Counted from the first letter of the stretch, positions 8,397 through 18,378 are shown. The stretch is DNA of 64,000 bases from Odoribacter sp. AF15-53 (GCF_003479425.1 NZ_QUHC01000008.1:1-64000), one strand, 5' to 3'. Program-made: numbers and translations. Notes: generated from the sequence alone by a model not told the origin.

Positions 8397-9482
8397 ATGA
8401 GAAAACTTTTTTTATCAATCGTTGCAGCAGGTATGACGCTTGCAGCATGTAACGCCCAAAACGGCTACAAGGTAACCGGAACTATCGAGGGTATGCCCGA
8501 CGGTAAAGCTATTCTTGCCACTTATGACGGCAGCAAACTTGATACGTTGGCAAAATCAAACATTGTTAACGGAGCATTTGAATTTACCGGAAATGTAAGC
8601 GAACCTGTTGGTGCCCTTATGTTGGTTGAAGGACAACGTTTCCAACTTCCGATCATGCTGGAAAACGCAAACATAACTGTTAGTGCAAGCCAAAGCGGAT
8701 TGAATATCACCGGTAGCGAAGGTCAAAAAATATATGACCAGATTTCGGCTCTCAATATGACAATTCAACAAGAACAACAAAAATTGATGCCGGAATTCCA
8801 AGCTGCCAATCAAGCTGGAGATCAAGCAAAAATGCAATCTATTCAAGAAGCATTCCAAAAAGTTGTAGAGGAAGTTCAAGCAAAACAAAATGAATTGCTG
8901 AAAGCTAATGCAGACTCTTACGTTGCCGCTTTCGTTATCGTATCCGGCATGGGTCAGATGGAAGTTGAGCAATTGAAAGAACAATACGCTTTACTTGGTG
9001 AAAAAGTGAAAGCAAGCGCTCAAGGAAAAGCTATTGCCGCTCAAATCGCTAAATTAGAAAGCACCGCTATCGGTCAAATCGCACCGAATTTCACGATCAC
9101 TACCCCGGAAGGAGAATCTATCTCTTTGTATGATATCAAGGGTAAAGTGAAATTGATCGATTTCTGGGCTTCATGGTGTGGTCCTTGCCGTGGCGAGAAT
9201 CCTCATGTAGTGGAAATCTACAAAGAATACCACCCGAAAGGATTGGAAATCTTCGGTGTTTCTTTGGATAACAACAAAGAGGCTTGGGTTAAAGCTATCG
9301 CTGATGACGGTTTAGTATGGAAACACGGTTCTGACCTGCAAGGTTGGAAATCAGCTCCCGCGAAATTGTACAGCGTTAGTGGAATTCCTCACACGGTTTT
9401 GTTGGACGAGAACAACAAAATCATCGCCAAGAACCTGAGAGGTGAAGAATTAAAACAAAAGATTGCTGAGATTTTGAAATAA
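8397..9482 (+). CDS. DUF4369/TlpA-like thioredoxin-fold lipoprotein
   Basis: This 361-residue protein has a lipobox LAAC (C18), a DUF4369-type N-terminal beta domain (about 22-110), a Gln/Glu/Lys-rich helical linker (115-225) and a TlpA/AhpC-type thioredoxin domain (about 230-361). The active site is W260-C-G-P-C264, and the cis-Pro loop is SGIPHT. It should act as an envelope disulfide reductase or oxidoreductase. It starts 36 bases after the outer-membrane protein gene but has richer codon use and its own terminator, so it may be separately transcribed. Confidence 0.88.
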   Translation: MRKLFLSIVAAGMTLAACNAQNGYKVTGTIEGMPDGKAILATYDGSKLDTLAKSNIVNGAFEFTGNVSEPVGALMLVEGQRFQLPIMLENANITVSASQSGLNITGSEGQKIYDQISALNMTIQQEQQKLMPEFQAANQAGDQAKMQSIQEAFQKVVEEVQAKQNELLKANADSYVAAFVIVSGMGQMEVEQLKEQYALLGEKVKASAQGKAIAAQIAKLESTAIGQIAPNFTITTPEGESISLYDIKGKVKLIDFWASWCGPCRGENPHVVEIYKEYHPKGLEIFGVSLDNNKEAWVKAIADDGLVWKHGSDLQGWKSAPAKLYSVSGIPHTVLLDENNKIIAKNLRGEELKQKIAEILK

Positions 9483-9497
9483 TTTCACAACAAATAA

Positions 9498-9533
9498 AAA
9501 AGTGCGGCAATCTATACAGTTTGCCGCACTTTT
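9498..9533 (+). terminator. Rho-independent terminator after the TlpA-like gene
   Basis: A 13-base perfect stem (9498-9510 with 9521-9533), core GTGCGGCAA / TTGCCGCAC, has a 10-base loop and flanking A and T tracts. Confidence 0.9.
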
Positions 9534-9587
9534 CTTTAGAGAAGACCAACCAACCTGTAACCGACAACATCTAAACTTGTAACCAAA

Positions 9588-12563
9588 ATGTATAAGCTCC
9601 TTCTATTACTCGGATTATCGTGTTTTCTCATGGCACCATTTACCGGCAGGGCACAATCCTCATGGGTAGATTCTACACTGAACACCATGAGCCTGGATGA
9701 AAAAATCGGGCAATTGATCATGGTGGCCGCTTATAGTAACAAAGACAGTCTTTACGAGAAACAACTGGGTACATCAATAGAAAAATACCATATCGGGGGA
9801 ATCATTTTTTTCCAAGGCGGCCCGAAAAGTCAGGCCCTGATGACGAACAAGTATCAACAAAAATCCCGAATTCCCCTCATGATCGGCATGGACGCGGAAA
9901 ACGGGGTTGGCTGGCGCATCAAACCTGCTATGGAATTCCCCAATCAAACCTTGCTAGGAGCAATCCGGGACACGAATCTCATATACCGCCTAGGAGAAGC
10001 CATCGGTCAACAATGCAGGGCCTTGGGTATCCACGTGAATTTCGCACCCGTGGCCGATATCAACGTGAATCCTAAAAATCCGGTTATCGGTATCCGATCT
10101 TTCGGGGAGAAAAAGGAAGAGGTCGGGAACCGCACGCTTCAATACATGCGAGGACTGCAATCCCAACACGTTATGGCTGTTGCCAAACATTTCCCGGGAC
10201 ACGGGGACACGGACACGGATTCACATTTTGCCTTACCCCTGATACGACATTCCGTGGCACGTATTGATACTGTCGAATTATACCCGTTCAAACAACTCTT
10301 CGAAGCCGGAATACCGGGAGTAATGATCGCTCACCTGAATGTTCCCTCGTATGACACGACAAATATACCCGCATCCTTATCAAAACGTATTGTCACCGGC
10401 TTATTACGTGAAAAATTGCATTTCGACGGACTTTGTTTCACCGACGCTATGAACATGAAAGGAGTTACCAAGGGAAGGCCTCCGGGAGAAGCTGATGTTG
10501 AAGCTCTTGTCGCCGGGAATGACATTCTGTTATTCCCGGAAAATGTAGAGGCCACCGTGAAAAAGATAAAATCAGCCATCCGGAAAGAAATTCTCACGGA
10601 AGAAATGATAAACGAAAAATGTAGAAAAGTCCTCGAAGCGAAAGTGAAATACGTGCTCCCGTATTCCACTCTCGTGGATACGGCCCAGCTCACGGAACGC
10701 CTGAGTTCTCCCTCGGCAAAAGCATTATTACAAGAAACTTACGCGAAAGCGATCACGTTGGTAAAAAACGATGATCTTCTACTCCCGCTAACCCATTTAG
10801 ATACTCTACGCATCGCATCCTTGAATTTCGGAGACAGAAAAGCAAAAGAATTCGAAAACATGCTGGAAAAATATGCCCCATGCGCCCATTTCTCCATATC
10901 CCCGGAAGCTTCAAAAGAAAAGATGCAAAAATTAGTCAAGGAGCTATCAGATTACAATTGCATTATCCTATACAACAGTGCCGCCCGTAACTCGGCTGCC
11001 CGCCAATTCGGGGCAACACTGGAATTGACAAAGCTGGTCAAAGAGCTGAAAGGCAAACACGTCATTTTCTGTCATCCCGCAACTCCTTACGGGATGGATA
11101 TGTACAGTTATCTCCCGATGGACGCTATCATCGTGAGCTACTCGCATGATATTCCGGCACAACAATGTACCGCACAAGCCATATTCGGGGGAATTACTGT
11201 CAATGGTAAACTCCCGGTTAGTATCAATTACTTTTTCCCCGCCGGGACCGGATTATCAACCCCGAAAATCCGTTTGGGATATTCCCAACCTGAAAGTCGC
11301 GGGATGGATTCTCAAACATTACTCAAAATTGACAGCATTTGCCAAGCCGCAATCAAGGAAAAAGCGACTCCCGGCTGCCAGGTCCTAGTGGCAAAAGACG
11401 GTTACGTTATTTATGATAAGGCGTTCGGATTTAACACGTTCGACAAAAAAAAGAAGAACACGACCGATGACATATACGACATCGCCTCGATCACGAAGAT
11501 CGCGGCCACTCTCCCTTCCGTTATGATGCTTTATGATCAGCAATATATCACTCTGGACTCGCCGATCGCTCAATATTCATACGCACTCAAAAACACGAAC
11601 AAGCAAAATCTCACGATCCGGGAGTTACTCCTGCATACGGCCGGATTAAAAGCATCTTTTTCCTATTTTCAGCACGCCATTGACTGGGAAAAGATGCAAG
11701 GACGTTTGTTTACCACGAAATACACGAAAACAAATACCCGTAAACTCCGGGACAGGCTCTATCTCAACCCGAATTTCAAGTACCGGGACAGCACCTTCAA
11801 CTTTTCCGGGGGTGAAAATTATTTGCTGGTTTCACCCCATTTCTATATCCACAAGCATTTTCAGGATTCCATACACGACCTTCTGTTAAATACCGACTTG
11901 TTGCCACATAAAAAATACACGTACAGCGACCTCGGATTCGTGTTATTAAAAGATATCGTGGAGGAACAATCTGCCACCCCGCTCGACATTTATTGCCGGA
12001 AACATTTCTTTAAAAAGCTGGGGGCTTATAACACGGCTTTCAACGCCCATTTCAATCTCGACATGAACAGGGTAATTCCCGCCAACGAGGATAATATTTT
12101 CAGAAAATCCCAACTACACGGCTACGTGCATGACCCCATCGCCGCACTCATGGGAGGAATTTCGGGAAATGCCGGATTATTCACCACGGCCAACGATCTG
12201 GCCAAAATCATGAGCGTCTATTTGAACAATGGGACATACGGGGGAGAACGTTTTATCGACTCCGCCACAATCGACCTTTTCACACAAACACAACTCCCCC
12301 TTGAACAAAACAGACGAGGACTCGGATTCGACAAACCGGAAACCCTCCCCAATAAATCCGGCCCTACCTGCAAAGAAGCTCCCTGTACCAGCTACGGACA
12401 CACGGGCTTCACGGGTACCATCGCCTGGAACGACCCGGACAACCAGCTAATTTATATATTCTTATCCAATCGCACTTACCCCAACGAGTTCAACGACAAA
12501 CTTATCAAAGATAATATCCGTACAAAAATTCAAGAAATAATTTACAGGGCGATGAATAAATGA
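9588..12563 (+). CDS. Glycoside hydrolase family 3 / serine beta-lactamase-like fusion
   Basis: This 991-residue secreted protein has a signal peptide (about 1-22). The N-terminal half (about 25-350) is a GH3 domain of NagZ type, with the KHFPGHG motif (200-206), the D211-S212-H213 general acid pair and the nucleophile D286 in CFTDAMNMKG. Residues 370-590 form a GH3 C-terminal domain. The C-terminal part (about 600-990) is a class-C beta-lactamase/penicillin-binding fold with S634-I-T-K637, Y779-S-D781 and H938-T-G940. It probably acts on peptidoglycan fragments: beta-N-acetylglucosaminidase joined to an esterase or D-Ala peptidase. This two-enzyme architecture recurs in Bacteroidota. Its start overlaps the end of repeat family D. 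Confidence 0.92.
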   Translation: MYKLLLLLGLSCFLMAPFTGRAQSSWVDSTLNTMSLDEKIGQLIMVAAYSNKDSLYEKQLGTSIEKYHIGGIIFFQGGPKSQALMTNKYQQKSRIPLMIGMDAENGVGWRIKPAMEFPNQTLLGAIRDTNLIYRLGEAIGQQCRALGIHVNFAPVADINVNPKNPVIGIRSFGEKKEEVGNRTLQYMRGLQSQHVMAVAKHFPGHGDTDTDSHFALPLIRHSVARIDTVELYPFKQLFEAGIPGVMIAHLNVPSYDTTNIPASLSKRIVTGLLREKLHFDGLCFTDAMNMKGVTKGRPPGEADVEALVAGNDILLFPENVEATVKKIKSAIRKEILTEEMINEKCRKVLEAKVKYVLPYSTLVDTAQLTERLSSPSAKALLQETYAKAITLVKNDDLLLPLTHLDTLRIASLNFGDRKAKEFENMLEKYAPCAHFSISPEASKEKMQKLVKELSDYNCIILYNSAARNSAARQFGATLELTKLVKELKGKHVIFCHPATPYGMDMYSYLPMDAIIVSYSHDIPAQQCTAQAIFGGITVNGKLPVSINYFFPAGTGLSTPKIRLGYSQPESRGMDSQTLLKIDSICQAAIKEKATPGCQVLVAKDGYVIYDKAFGFNTFDKKKKNTTDDIYDIASITKIAATLPSVMMLYDQQYITLDSPIAQYSYALKNTNKQNLTIRELLLHTAGLKASFSYFQHAIDWEKMQGRLFTTKYTKTNTRKLRDRLYLNPNFKYRDSTFNFSGGENYLLVSPHFYIHKHFQDSIHDLLLNTDLLPHKKYTYSDLGFVLLKDIVEEQSATPLDIYCRKHFFKKLGAYNTAFNAHFNLDMNRVIPANEDNIFRKSQLHGYVHDPIAALMGGISGNAGLFTTANDLAKIMSVYLNNGTYGGERFIDSATIDLFTQTQLPLEQNRRGLGFDKPETLPNKSGPTCKEAPCTSYGHTGFTGTIAWNDPDNQLIYIFLSNRTYPNEFNDKLIKDNIRTKIQEIIYRAMNK

Positions 12564-12715
12564 GTCCATAAAGTCTGTAAAGTCTATAAGGTCTATAAAG
12601 TCTATAGACCCCTGCAGGGCGCTTTGTCTACGGCAGCACAAGCTGCCGATTAACACTGTCCGAAGGACACCCGTGACCTTATAGACTTTATGGACCTTAT
12701 AGACCTTATGGACTA
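12564..12715. repeat. Dispersed palindromic repeat, family E, copy 1
   Basis: The block begins and ends with inverted arms built from short units like AGTCTATAA and AGTCCATAA (12564-12607 against about 12675-12715). Its middle holds two GC-rich dyads, CCCCTGCAGGG and CGGCAGC..GCTGCCG. A related copy is at 43594-43690. No ORF is inside. It lies between the GH3 gene and the frd operon. Confidence 0.8.
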
Positions 12716-12795
12716 ACTTTCATTACGGAAAAAATTCTTTATATTTAGAATGAATTTAAAATAGATAAAGCCGTTTAAAATGACAGAAAAATAGA

Positions 12796-12803
12796 TACTT
12801 TTG
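12796..12803 (+). promoter_or_regulatory. Promoter -7 box of the frdCAB operon
   Basis: TACTTTTG is a perfect Bacteroides -7 box, 45 bases upstream of frdC. A weak -33 element (TTTA) occurs about 20 bases further upstream. Confidence 0.6.
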
Positions 12804-12848
12804 TTGCCGGAAAAGAATTTAAATAGTTATCAATAAATAGACCTAATT

Positions 12849-13538
12849 ATGAGTAATTTCTTAACATCGTCGATTGGGAAAAAGTTCATTCTGAGTTTAT
12901 CAGGACTTTTTCTTATTGCGTTTTTGTGCGTCCACTTGGCACTTAATCTACTTTTAATTGTAGATAATAGTGGAGAGTTATTTAACATCGGGGCCCATTT
13001 CATGGCTACGAATCCTATCATTAAAATCGTTGAGCCGATTCTTGCCATAGGATTCATTATCCATATTTTGCTGGCTTCTATCCTGACTCTTCAAAACAGA
13101 GGTGCACGTCCCATCAAGTACGATCGTCGCAGTCAATCAGGCAATTGCACTTGGTCATCCAGAAACATGTACATCCTGGGAGGTTTGGTTCTGATCTTCT
13201 TGTTAGTTCACCTTTGGAACTTCTGGTGGAAAATCAAGTTTGCCGGAGACCCTCTTTTAGCAGAGATTCACGTGGACGGTACGGCCATGGAAAACACCTA
13301 TGCTTTGGTTGCCGGACTATTTAAATCAAGTATCATCTACTGTTTACTCTACATCTTGGGAGGTATTTTCTTGGGATTACACTTAACTCACGGTTTCTGG
13401 TCTGCATTCCAATCTATCGGTTTCTGCAACCAAATCTGGAGAAAGAGACTGGAATGTGTTGCTAAAATCTTCGCATTTATCATCGCGGCAGGATTCAGTA
13501 TCATCCCGCTTTATTTCATGCTTGGACTGGCAAACTAA
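12849..13538 (+). CDS. frdC: Fumarate reductase/succinate dehydrogenase cytochrome b subunit
   Basis: This 229-residue protein has five predicted membrane helices and conserved His residues inside them (for example in LCVHLALN, FIIHILLA and HLTHGFW) suited to two b-type haems, as in type-B fumarate reductase/succinate dehydrogenase. It anchors the catalytic subunits in the inner membrane and exchanges electrons with menaquinone. It is the first gene of a C-A-B operon, the usual order in Bacteroides. In such anaerobes the complex normally runs as a fumarate reductase; direction cannot be read from sequence. Confidence 0.93.
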   Translation: MSNFLTSSIGKKFILSLSGLFLIAFLCVHLALNLLLIVDNSGELFNIGAHFMATNPIIKIVEPILAIGFIIHILLASILTLQNRGARPIKYDRRSQSGNCTWSSRNMYILGGLVLIFLLVHLWNFWWKIKFAGDPLLAEIHVDGTAMENTYALVAGLFKSSIIYCLLYILGGIFLGLHLTHGFWSAFQSIGFCNQIWRKRLECVAKIFAFIIAAGFSIIPLYFMLGLAN

Positions 13539-13634
13539 CAACAATTTTAAATTTATAGATTGTAGATTTTAAATTGCATAAATCAACGATCTAAATTTAA
13601 AATTTAAAATTCAAAATCTAAAATTAAAAAGGTT
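13539..13634. repeat. AT-rich 'AAATCTAAAATTTAAAAT' repeat (family A) within the frd operon
   Basis: The 96 bases between frdC and frdA are filled with variants of the TAGATTTTAAATT / AAATTTAAAATC motif, in both orientations. The same motif occurs at about 20940-20963, 36637-36733, 43709-43738, 49228-49250 and 62266-62300. Inside an operon it could form an AU-rich hairpin that tunes expression of frdA relative to frdC. Confidence 0.65.
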
Positions 13635-15575
13635 ATGACAGAATTAAATGCTAAAATACCAGCAGGCCCGTTAGCCGAGAAGTGGTCGAATCACAAAGCA
13701 CATATCGGAGTTGTTAGTCCTGCTAATAAAAGAAAACTTGATGTTATCATCGTGGGTACCGGACTTGCCGGAGGATCAGCCGCAGCCAGTTTAGCGGAAT
13801 TGGGATATAACGTAACCACGTTCTGTTACCAGGATTCTCCCCGTCGTGCGCACTCTATCGCCGCACAAGGAGGTATCAACGCCGCCAAGAACTACACGAA
13901 CGATAATGACTCTGTATACAGGCTATTTTATGAAACTATTAAAGGTGGTGACTACCGTGCCCGGGAAGCTAACGTTTACCGTTTGGCCGAAGTAAGTAAC
14001 GCCATTATCGACCAATGTGTCGCTCAAGGTGTTCCGTTTGCCCGCGATTACGGCGGTCTCCTGGATAACCGTTCTTTCGGAGGAGCATTGGTAAGTCGTA
14101 CGTTCTATGCCCGCGGTCAGACCGGACAACAGTTGTTGTTAGGATGCTACGGGGCAATGAACCGTCAGATTGAAAAGGGAAAAATCAAATCATATACCCG
14201 CCACGAAGTGCTAGATGTAGTCATCGTGGATGGTAAAGCAAGAGGCGTTATCGCCCGTAACTTGGTTACCGGAAAGATCGAACGCTTCGGGGCGCATGCC
14301 GTTGTGCTGGCTACCGGAGGATACGGAAACGTGTTCTTCTTGTCAACCAACGCTATGGGATGTAACGGAAGTGCCGCTTGGCAAGCATATAAACGCGGAG
14401 CCATGTTCGGTAATCCTTGTTTCGTGCAAATCCACCCGACTTGTATCCCGGTACACGGAGACCAACAAAGTAAGTTGACTTTGATGTCCGAGTCATTACG
14501 TAATGACGGACGTGTTTGGGTTCCCAAAAAACTTGAGGATGCGAAGAAATTACAGGCAGGTACATTGAACCCCAATGACATCCCGGATGAAGATCGTGAC
14601 TTCTACTTGGAGCGCCGTTACCCGGCATTCGGAAACTTGGTTCCCCGTGACGTGGCTTCTCGTGCTGCTAAAGAAAGATGCGATGCCGGATTCGGTGTGA
14701 ACAACACGGGTAAAGCCGTATTCCTGGATTTCAAATACGCTATCGACCGTTTGGGAAGACACACGATCGAAGAACGCTACGGAAACTTGTTCCAGATGTA
14801 CGAAAAGATCACTGCTGTTGACCCGTACAACAATCCGATGATGATTTACCCGGCTATCCACTACTCTATGGGAGGTCTTTGGGTTGACTACAACTTGATG
14901 ACCACGATCCCGGGATTGTACGCTATCGGAGAGTGTAACTTCTCTGATCACGGAGCTAACCGCTTGGGTGCTTCCGCCTTGATGCAAGGTTTGGCTGACG
15001 GATATTTTATCTTACCGTACACGATCGGAGATTATCTCGCACACGATATTCAAACCCCGAAAATCAAAACCAACACACCGGAGTTCGACGCTGCTGAAAA
15101 GAACGTTACCGATCACTTGCGTAGATTGTACGACATCAAAGGAACGAAATCTCCGGATCACTTCCACAAAATGTTGGGACACATCATGTGGGATTATATC
15201 GGAATGGCACGTGAGGCCGAGGGCTTGAAGAAAGCTATCAAGATGATCGCCGAGTTGAAAGAAGAATTTTACAAGGATTTGCGCGTGACCGGAGAGTTTA
15301 CCGCCATGAACAACGAGCTTGAAAAAGCCGGACGTGTGGCTGACTTTATCGATATCGCACACCTGATGGCATTGGATGCCCTTGATCGTAACGAGTCTTG
15401 CGGAGGTCACTTCCGCTTGGAATCTGTTACCGAAGAAGGTGAAGCAAAACGTGATGACGAGCATTATCAGTATGTTTCCGTATGGGAATACAAGGGAGAC
15501 AATAAAGAGCCTGAATTACACAAGGAACCGCTTGTATTTGAAAACATTCAGGTCGCTCAACGTTCTTATAAATAA
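13635..15575 (+). CDS. frdA: Fumarate reductase/succinate dehydrogenase flavoprotein subunit
   Basis: This 646-residue subunit carries the FAD and the dicarboxylate site. It has the dinucleotide-binding GTGLAGG (41-47), the flavinylation His73 in [11 protein letters not shown], the HPT active-site segment (IHPTCIP) and the substrate-binding [19 protein letters not shown] region. The length fits the type-B family. It sits between the cytochrome b and iron-sulfur subunit genes, 20 bases before the latter. It reduces fumarate to succinate at the cytoplasmic face of the membrane; aspA at 53744-55156 could feed it fumarate. Confidence 0.96.
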   Translation: MTELNAKIPAGPLAEKWSNHKAHIGVVSPANKRKLDVIIVGTGLAGGSAAASLAELGYNVTTFCYQDSPRRAHSIAAQGGINAAKNYTNDNDSVYRLFYETIKGGDYRAREANVYRLAEVSNAIIDQCVAQGVPFARDYGGLLDNRSFGGALVSRTFYARGQTGQQLLLGCYGAMNRQIEKGKIKSYTRHEVLDVVIVDGKARGVIARNLVTGKIERFGAHAVVLATGGYGNVFFLSTNAMGCNGSAAWQAYKRGAMFGNPCFVQIHPTCIPVHGDQQSKLTLMSESLRNDGRVWVPKKLEDAKKLQAGTLNPNDIPDEDRDFYLERRYPAFGNLVPRDVASRAAKERCDAGFGVNNTGKAVFLDFKYAIDRLGRHTIEERYGNLFQMYEKITAVDPYNNPMMIYPAIHYSMGGLWVDYNLMTTIPGLYAIGECNFSDHGANRLGASALMQGLADGYFILPYTIGDYLAHDIQTPKIKTNTPEFDAAEKNVTDHLRRLYDIKGTKSPDHFHKMLGHIMWDYIGMAREAEGLKKAIKMIAELKEEFYKDLRVTGEFTAMNNELEKAGRVADFIDIAHLMALDALDRNESCGGHFRLESVTEEGEAKRDDEHYQYVSVWEYKGDNKEPELHKEPLVFENIQVAQRSYK

Positions 15576-15595
15576 TCTTTAAATGAAAAATCGTT

Positions 15596-16357
15596 ATGGC
15601 AGATAAAATATTAAAAGAACTAACCCTAAAGATCTGGCGTCAAAAAGATGCAAAATCAAAAGGTGGGTTTGAGACTTACAAAATTCATGATATTTCAACT
15701 GGTAGCTCATTCCTTGAAATGCTCGACATTCTGAATGAACAACTAGTAAGCGAGAACAAAGAACCGGTGGCTTTCGATCACGACTGCCGCGAAGGTATCT
15801 GCGGAACCTGTAGTTTATTCATTGACGGACGTGCACACGGGCCGGACGATGATGTAACCACTTGCCAATTACACATGCGTCGTTTCGAAGATGGAGCAAC
15901 CATCACGATCGAACCGTGGCGTTGTGGTGCCTTCCCCGTAATCAAAGACTTGATCGTGGATCGTGGGGCTTACGAGAAGATTCTTCAAGCCGGTGGATAT
16001 GTTTCAGTAAACACGGGTGGAGTACCTGACGGTAACGCAATTCCAATCGCTAAACCGGCTGCTGACGAGGCGATGGATGCCGCTGCTTGTATCGGCTGCG
16101 GTGCTTGTGCCGCTACTTGTAAGAACTCTTCAGCCATGCTTTTCGTGGCTGCCAAGGTTTCCCAACTGGCTCTTCTTCCGCAAGGAAAAATCGAAGCTGC
16201 CCGTCGTGCAAAAGCCATGGTTGCTAAAATGGATGAACTCGGATTCGGTAACTGTACCAACACGGGAGCCTGCGAATCAGAATGTCCCAAAAGTATCTCT
16301 ATCGAGCACATCGCTCGCTTGAACAGAGAGTTCTTGTTAGCTAAATTGAAAGACTAG
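15596..16357 (+). CDS. frdB: Fumarate reductase/succinate dehydrogenase iron-sulfur subunit
   Basis: This 253-residue subunit has an N-terminal 2Fe-2S ferredoxin domain (C64, C69, C72 and C90 as ligands). The C-terminal domain has two further Cys clusters: C165-IGC168-GAC171-AATC175, and C220, C226, C230 followed by Pro. Together these carry the 4Fe-4S and 3Fe-4S centres passing electrons between the haem subunit and FAD. It is the last gene of the operon and is followed directly by a strong terminator. Confidence 0.96.
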   Translation: MADKILKELTLKIWRQKDAKSKGGFETYKIHDISTGSSFLEMLDILNEQLVSENKEPVAFDHDCREGICGTCSLFIDGRAHGPDDDVTTCQLHMRRFEDGATITIEPWRCGAFPVIKDLIVDRGAYEKILQAGGYVSVNTGGVPDGNAIPIAKPAADEAMDAAACIGCGACAATCKNSSAMLFVAAKVSQLALLPQGKIEAARRAKAMVAKMDELGFGNCTNTGACESECPKSISIEHIARLNREFLLAKLKD

Positions 16358-16381
16358 TACATTAGCCTTAAATAAAGAAAA

Positions 16382-16407
16382 GACCGCCCGATCGGGCGGT
16401 CTTTTTT
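16382..16407 (+). terminator. Terminator of the frdCAB operon
   Basis: A perfect 8-base GC-rich stem GACCGCCC / GGGCGGTC (16382-16389, 16394-16401) with loop GATC is followed by six T. It abuts the promoter of the next gene. Confidence 0.93.
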
Positions 16408-16435
16408 GTTTATTCATTTCCTCTTTGTAAATTTG
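16405..16435 (+). promoter_or_regulatory. Promoter of the alpha/beta hydrolase gene
   Basis: TTTG at 16405-16408 and TAAATTTG at 16428-16435 are separated by 19 bases, a textbook Bacteroides -33/-7 pair. The -33 box overlaps the T tract of the frd terminator. Confidence 0.8.
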
Positions 16436-16445
16436 CACAAACAAA

Positions 16446-17231
16446 TTGCTAACCATGAAATTATTCTTTCGCACAATCGGAGAGGGGACACCCCTGATCA
16501 TACTTCACGGACTATGGGGAGCTTCTGAAAACTGGCTCCCGATCGCTCATATTCTGGAAAACAAATTCCGGGTAATACTGCCCGATGCTCGTAATCACGG
16601 GCAATCCCCCCATGACGAGGAGATGAACTACGAGGTCATGAGCAACGATATCATCGAATTGATTGAAGATTTACACCTCCCCGTCCGGCCTCATATCGTG
16701 GGACATTCCATGGGAGGCAAAACCGTCATGGCCCTATTACTCAAAAAACCGGAACTCGTGAACAAAGCCATCATCGTGGACATCGCTCCCGTATCTTACT
16801 CCCAACGGGACGGGGGAAGTCACAACCGGATCATTGATTTCATGGCAAACTTCGATCTTTCCCGCTTTAGTAGTCGGGAAGAAGTCAAAGAAGCCATCCG
16901 ACAACATTTTAAAACAGAACGCTCTCAACAATTATTCCTGAAAAATATCAAGAAAACGCCCTCCGGGTTCGAATGGAAAATCAATCACCGGGTAGTCAGT
17001 AAACATTTTGATGAAATCAGCGGTTGCCCGGATAACCTACCGTTCGCAACCTACGGCAAAGAAATATTATTCATCAAAGGAGAGCAATCCAATCTTATAA
17101 CTGGGCTCGACACCCTACAAAAACAATTTCCGGCCGCCCGCTTAATCGAACTCCCACGTTGTGGTCATTGGATCCATAGCGAACAGCCGGAAAAACTGGC
17201 ACAAGCGATTAAAGACTTTATCTTCGATTAG
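16446..17231 (+). CDS. Alpha/beta-fold hydrolase (YbfF-like esterase)
   Basis: This 261-residue cytoplasmic hydrolase has the oxyanion motif HGLWGASENW near the N terminus, the nucleophile elbow GHSMGG, and a C-terminal catalytic His in CGHWIHSEQPEKL. No signal peptide is seen. The closest remembered family is the YbfF-type acyl-CoA/short-chain esterases; substrate is not predictable. The promoter ends only 10 bases upstream of the ATG at 16446, so transcription may begin at or near this codon. The second in-frame Met, codon 3 (16452) in MLTMKLFF, is an equally good start. Confidence 0.88.
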   Translation: MLTMKLFFRTIGEGTPLIILHGLWGASENWLPIAHILENKFRVILPDARNHGQSPHDEEMNYEVMSNDIIELIEDLHLPVRPHIVGHSMGGKTVMALLLKKPELVNKAIIVDIAPVSYSQRDGGSHNRIIDFMANFDLSRFSSREEVKEAIRQHFKTERSQQLFLKNIKKTPSGFEWKINHRVVSKHFDEISGCPDNLPFATYGKEILFIKGEQSNLITGLDTLQKQFPAARLIELPRCGHWIHSEQPEKLAQAIKDFIFD

Positions 17232-17236
17232 CTTGC

Positions 17237-18286
17237 TTACAGCCAGATATCGTCAGTTACATAAATAACCGCTTGCAAATTGTTCGGAGCATAGGTGTTA
17301 TTAAAAGCAATCCCATCTTCCAACATGGCAACGGTCAAACGCAATTTATATTTCTTATCCGGATTCAAGTCATTCAATCGATTAATAACACCCGCTGAAT
17401 TCCGGGAAAGCTCGAAACCATTCTTCGGGTAAGCAATCAATTGACTGACATAATAAGGATTACCCTCTTCTTTCTCATCATACACTTCCAGACGATAACA
17501 TATTTCCTTATCATCCACCTGAATATCTTTCCATGCAATAGTCCATATATTTTCAGTTTTAGCCATGGTCATACCGATCTCGTTCTTATTTACTACCGGA
17601 AAATTATCAGCGGACAAATACTCGTCAAATTTCACGTAATTTCCTCCGATTCGACAAGAGAAACGTACCCGCTTCGCTTTTTTATCATACCCGACATTTT
17701 GTTGGGTATTTTCTCCCCAGGTAGAACTCCCCAATCTCTGCAATTTTATACGTCCGGAAGTCTCGTCTGACAATAAAGCATAAGCATATCCTTCACGAAT
17801 ACTCTTATTTCCTTCCAAACGAACACCTAATCTTGTCTTAAGAACGTCACTATCAAACTCATTTACCCAAAAAGCATCTCCCGTCAAATTCTCCAGATAA
17901 GAAAGATCATTACGATATTCCCGATCACCCCAACCATTATTCACTTTTAAAGCTTTACCCGAACAGTCCATAACTGTCCAAGTCTCGGCCGTCTTAAAAT
18001 TCCAATCCATTCGAAGCGTATTCACGCCAATCTCTTCCCACGAACCGGCAACCGAATCACGTCGCCCACTGAATTCGATACCAATAATCTGTTTATTGTT
18101 TTCAAAACGCATCACTTCAAGCACGTCAGGACTAGCATACGAAAATTGATCACCCTTGTAGCCATTATAATACCAATCCACCCCGGACAACCGCTCCGTG
18201 TTTAATACAAAATCTTTATCATCATCGCTACAACCTCCCAGCAACACTCCTCCCACGATGAGACTCAACATACTTAATTTCTTCAT
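17237..18286 (-). CDS. Surface lipoprotein of unknown function
   Basis: This 349-residue protein has the lipobox LGGC (C19) followed directly by SDDDK, the acidic export signal that sends Bacteroidota lipoproteins to the cell surface. The body is beta-rich and shows no catalytic motif. The last 130 residues (starting about NIWTIAWKDIQVDDK) have the spacing of a fibronectin-III-like domain, a tentative reading. It converges tail to tail with the hydrolase gene, 5 bases apart. I do not recognise the family. Confidence 0.75.
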   Translation of the reverse strand: MKKLSMLSLIVGGVLLGGCSDDDKDFVLNTERLSGVDWYYNGYKGDQFSYASPDVLEVMRFENNKQIIGIEFSGRRDSVAGSWEEIGVNTLRMDWNFKTAETWTVMDCSGKALKVNNGWGDREYRNDLSYLENLTGDAFWVNEFDSDVLKTRLGVRLEGNKSIREGYAYALLSDETSGRIKLQRLGSSTWGENTQQNVGYDKKAKRVRFSCRIGGNYVKFDEYLSADNFPVVNKNEIGMTMAKTENIWTIAWKDIQVDDKEICYRLEVYDEKEEGNPYYVSQLIAYPKNGFELSRNSAGVINRLNDLNPDKKYKLRLTVAMLEDGIAFNNTYAPNNLQAVIYVTDDIWL

Positions 18287-18326
18287 TTTACTCCGTTTTT
18301 ATATCATTAACCCTTATTTTATCCCA

Positions 18327-18334
18327 CAAAATTA
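18327..18334 (-). promoter_or_regulatory. Candidate -7 box for the surface lipoprotein gene
   Basis: On the minus strand this reads TAATTTTG, a perfect -7 match, about 40 bases upstream of the lipoprotein start. No well-spaced -33 box is visible. Confidence 0.4.
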
Positions 18335-18370
18335 ATTCATAAATCTATAATCCCTCAATCACAAAATTCC

Positions 18371-18378
18371 TATCTTTG
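18371..18378 (+). promoter_or_regulatory. Promoter -7 box of manA
   Basis: TATCTTTG is a perfect -7 box, 39 bases upstream of the manA start. Confidence 0.6.
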
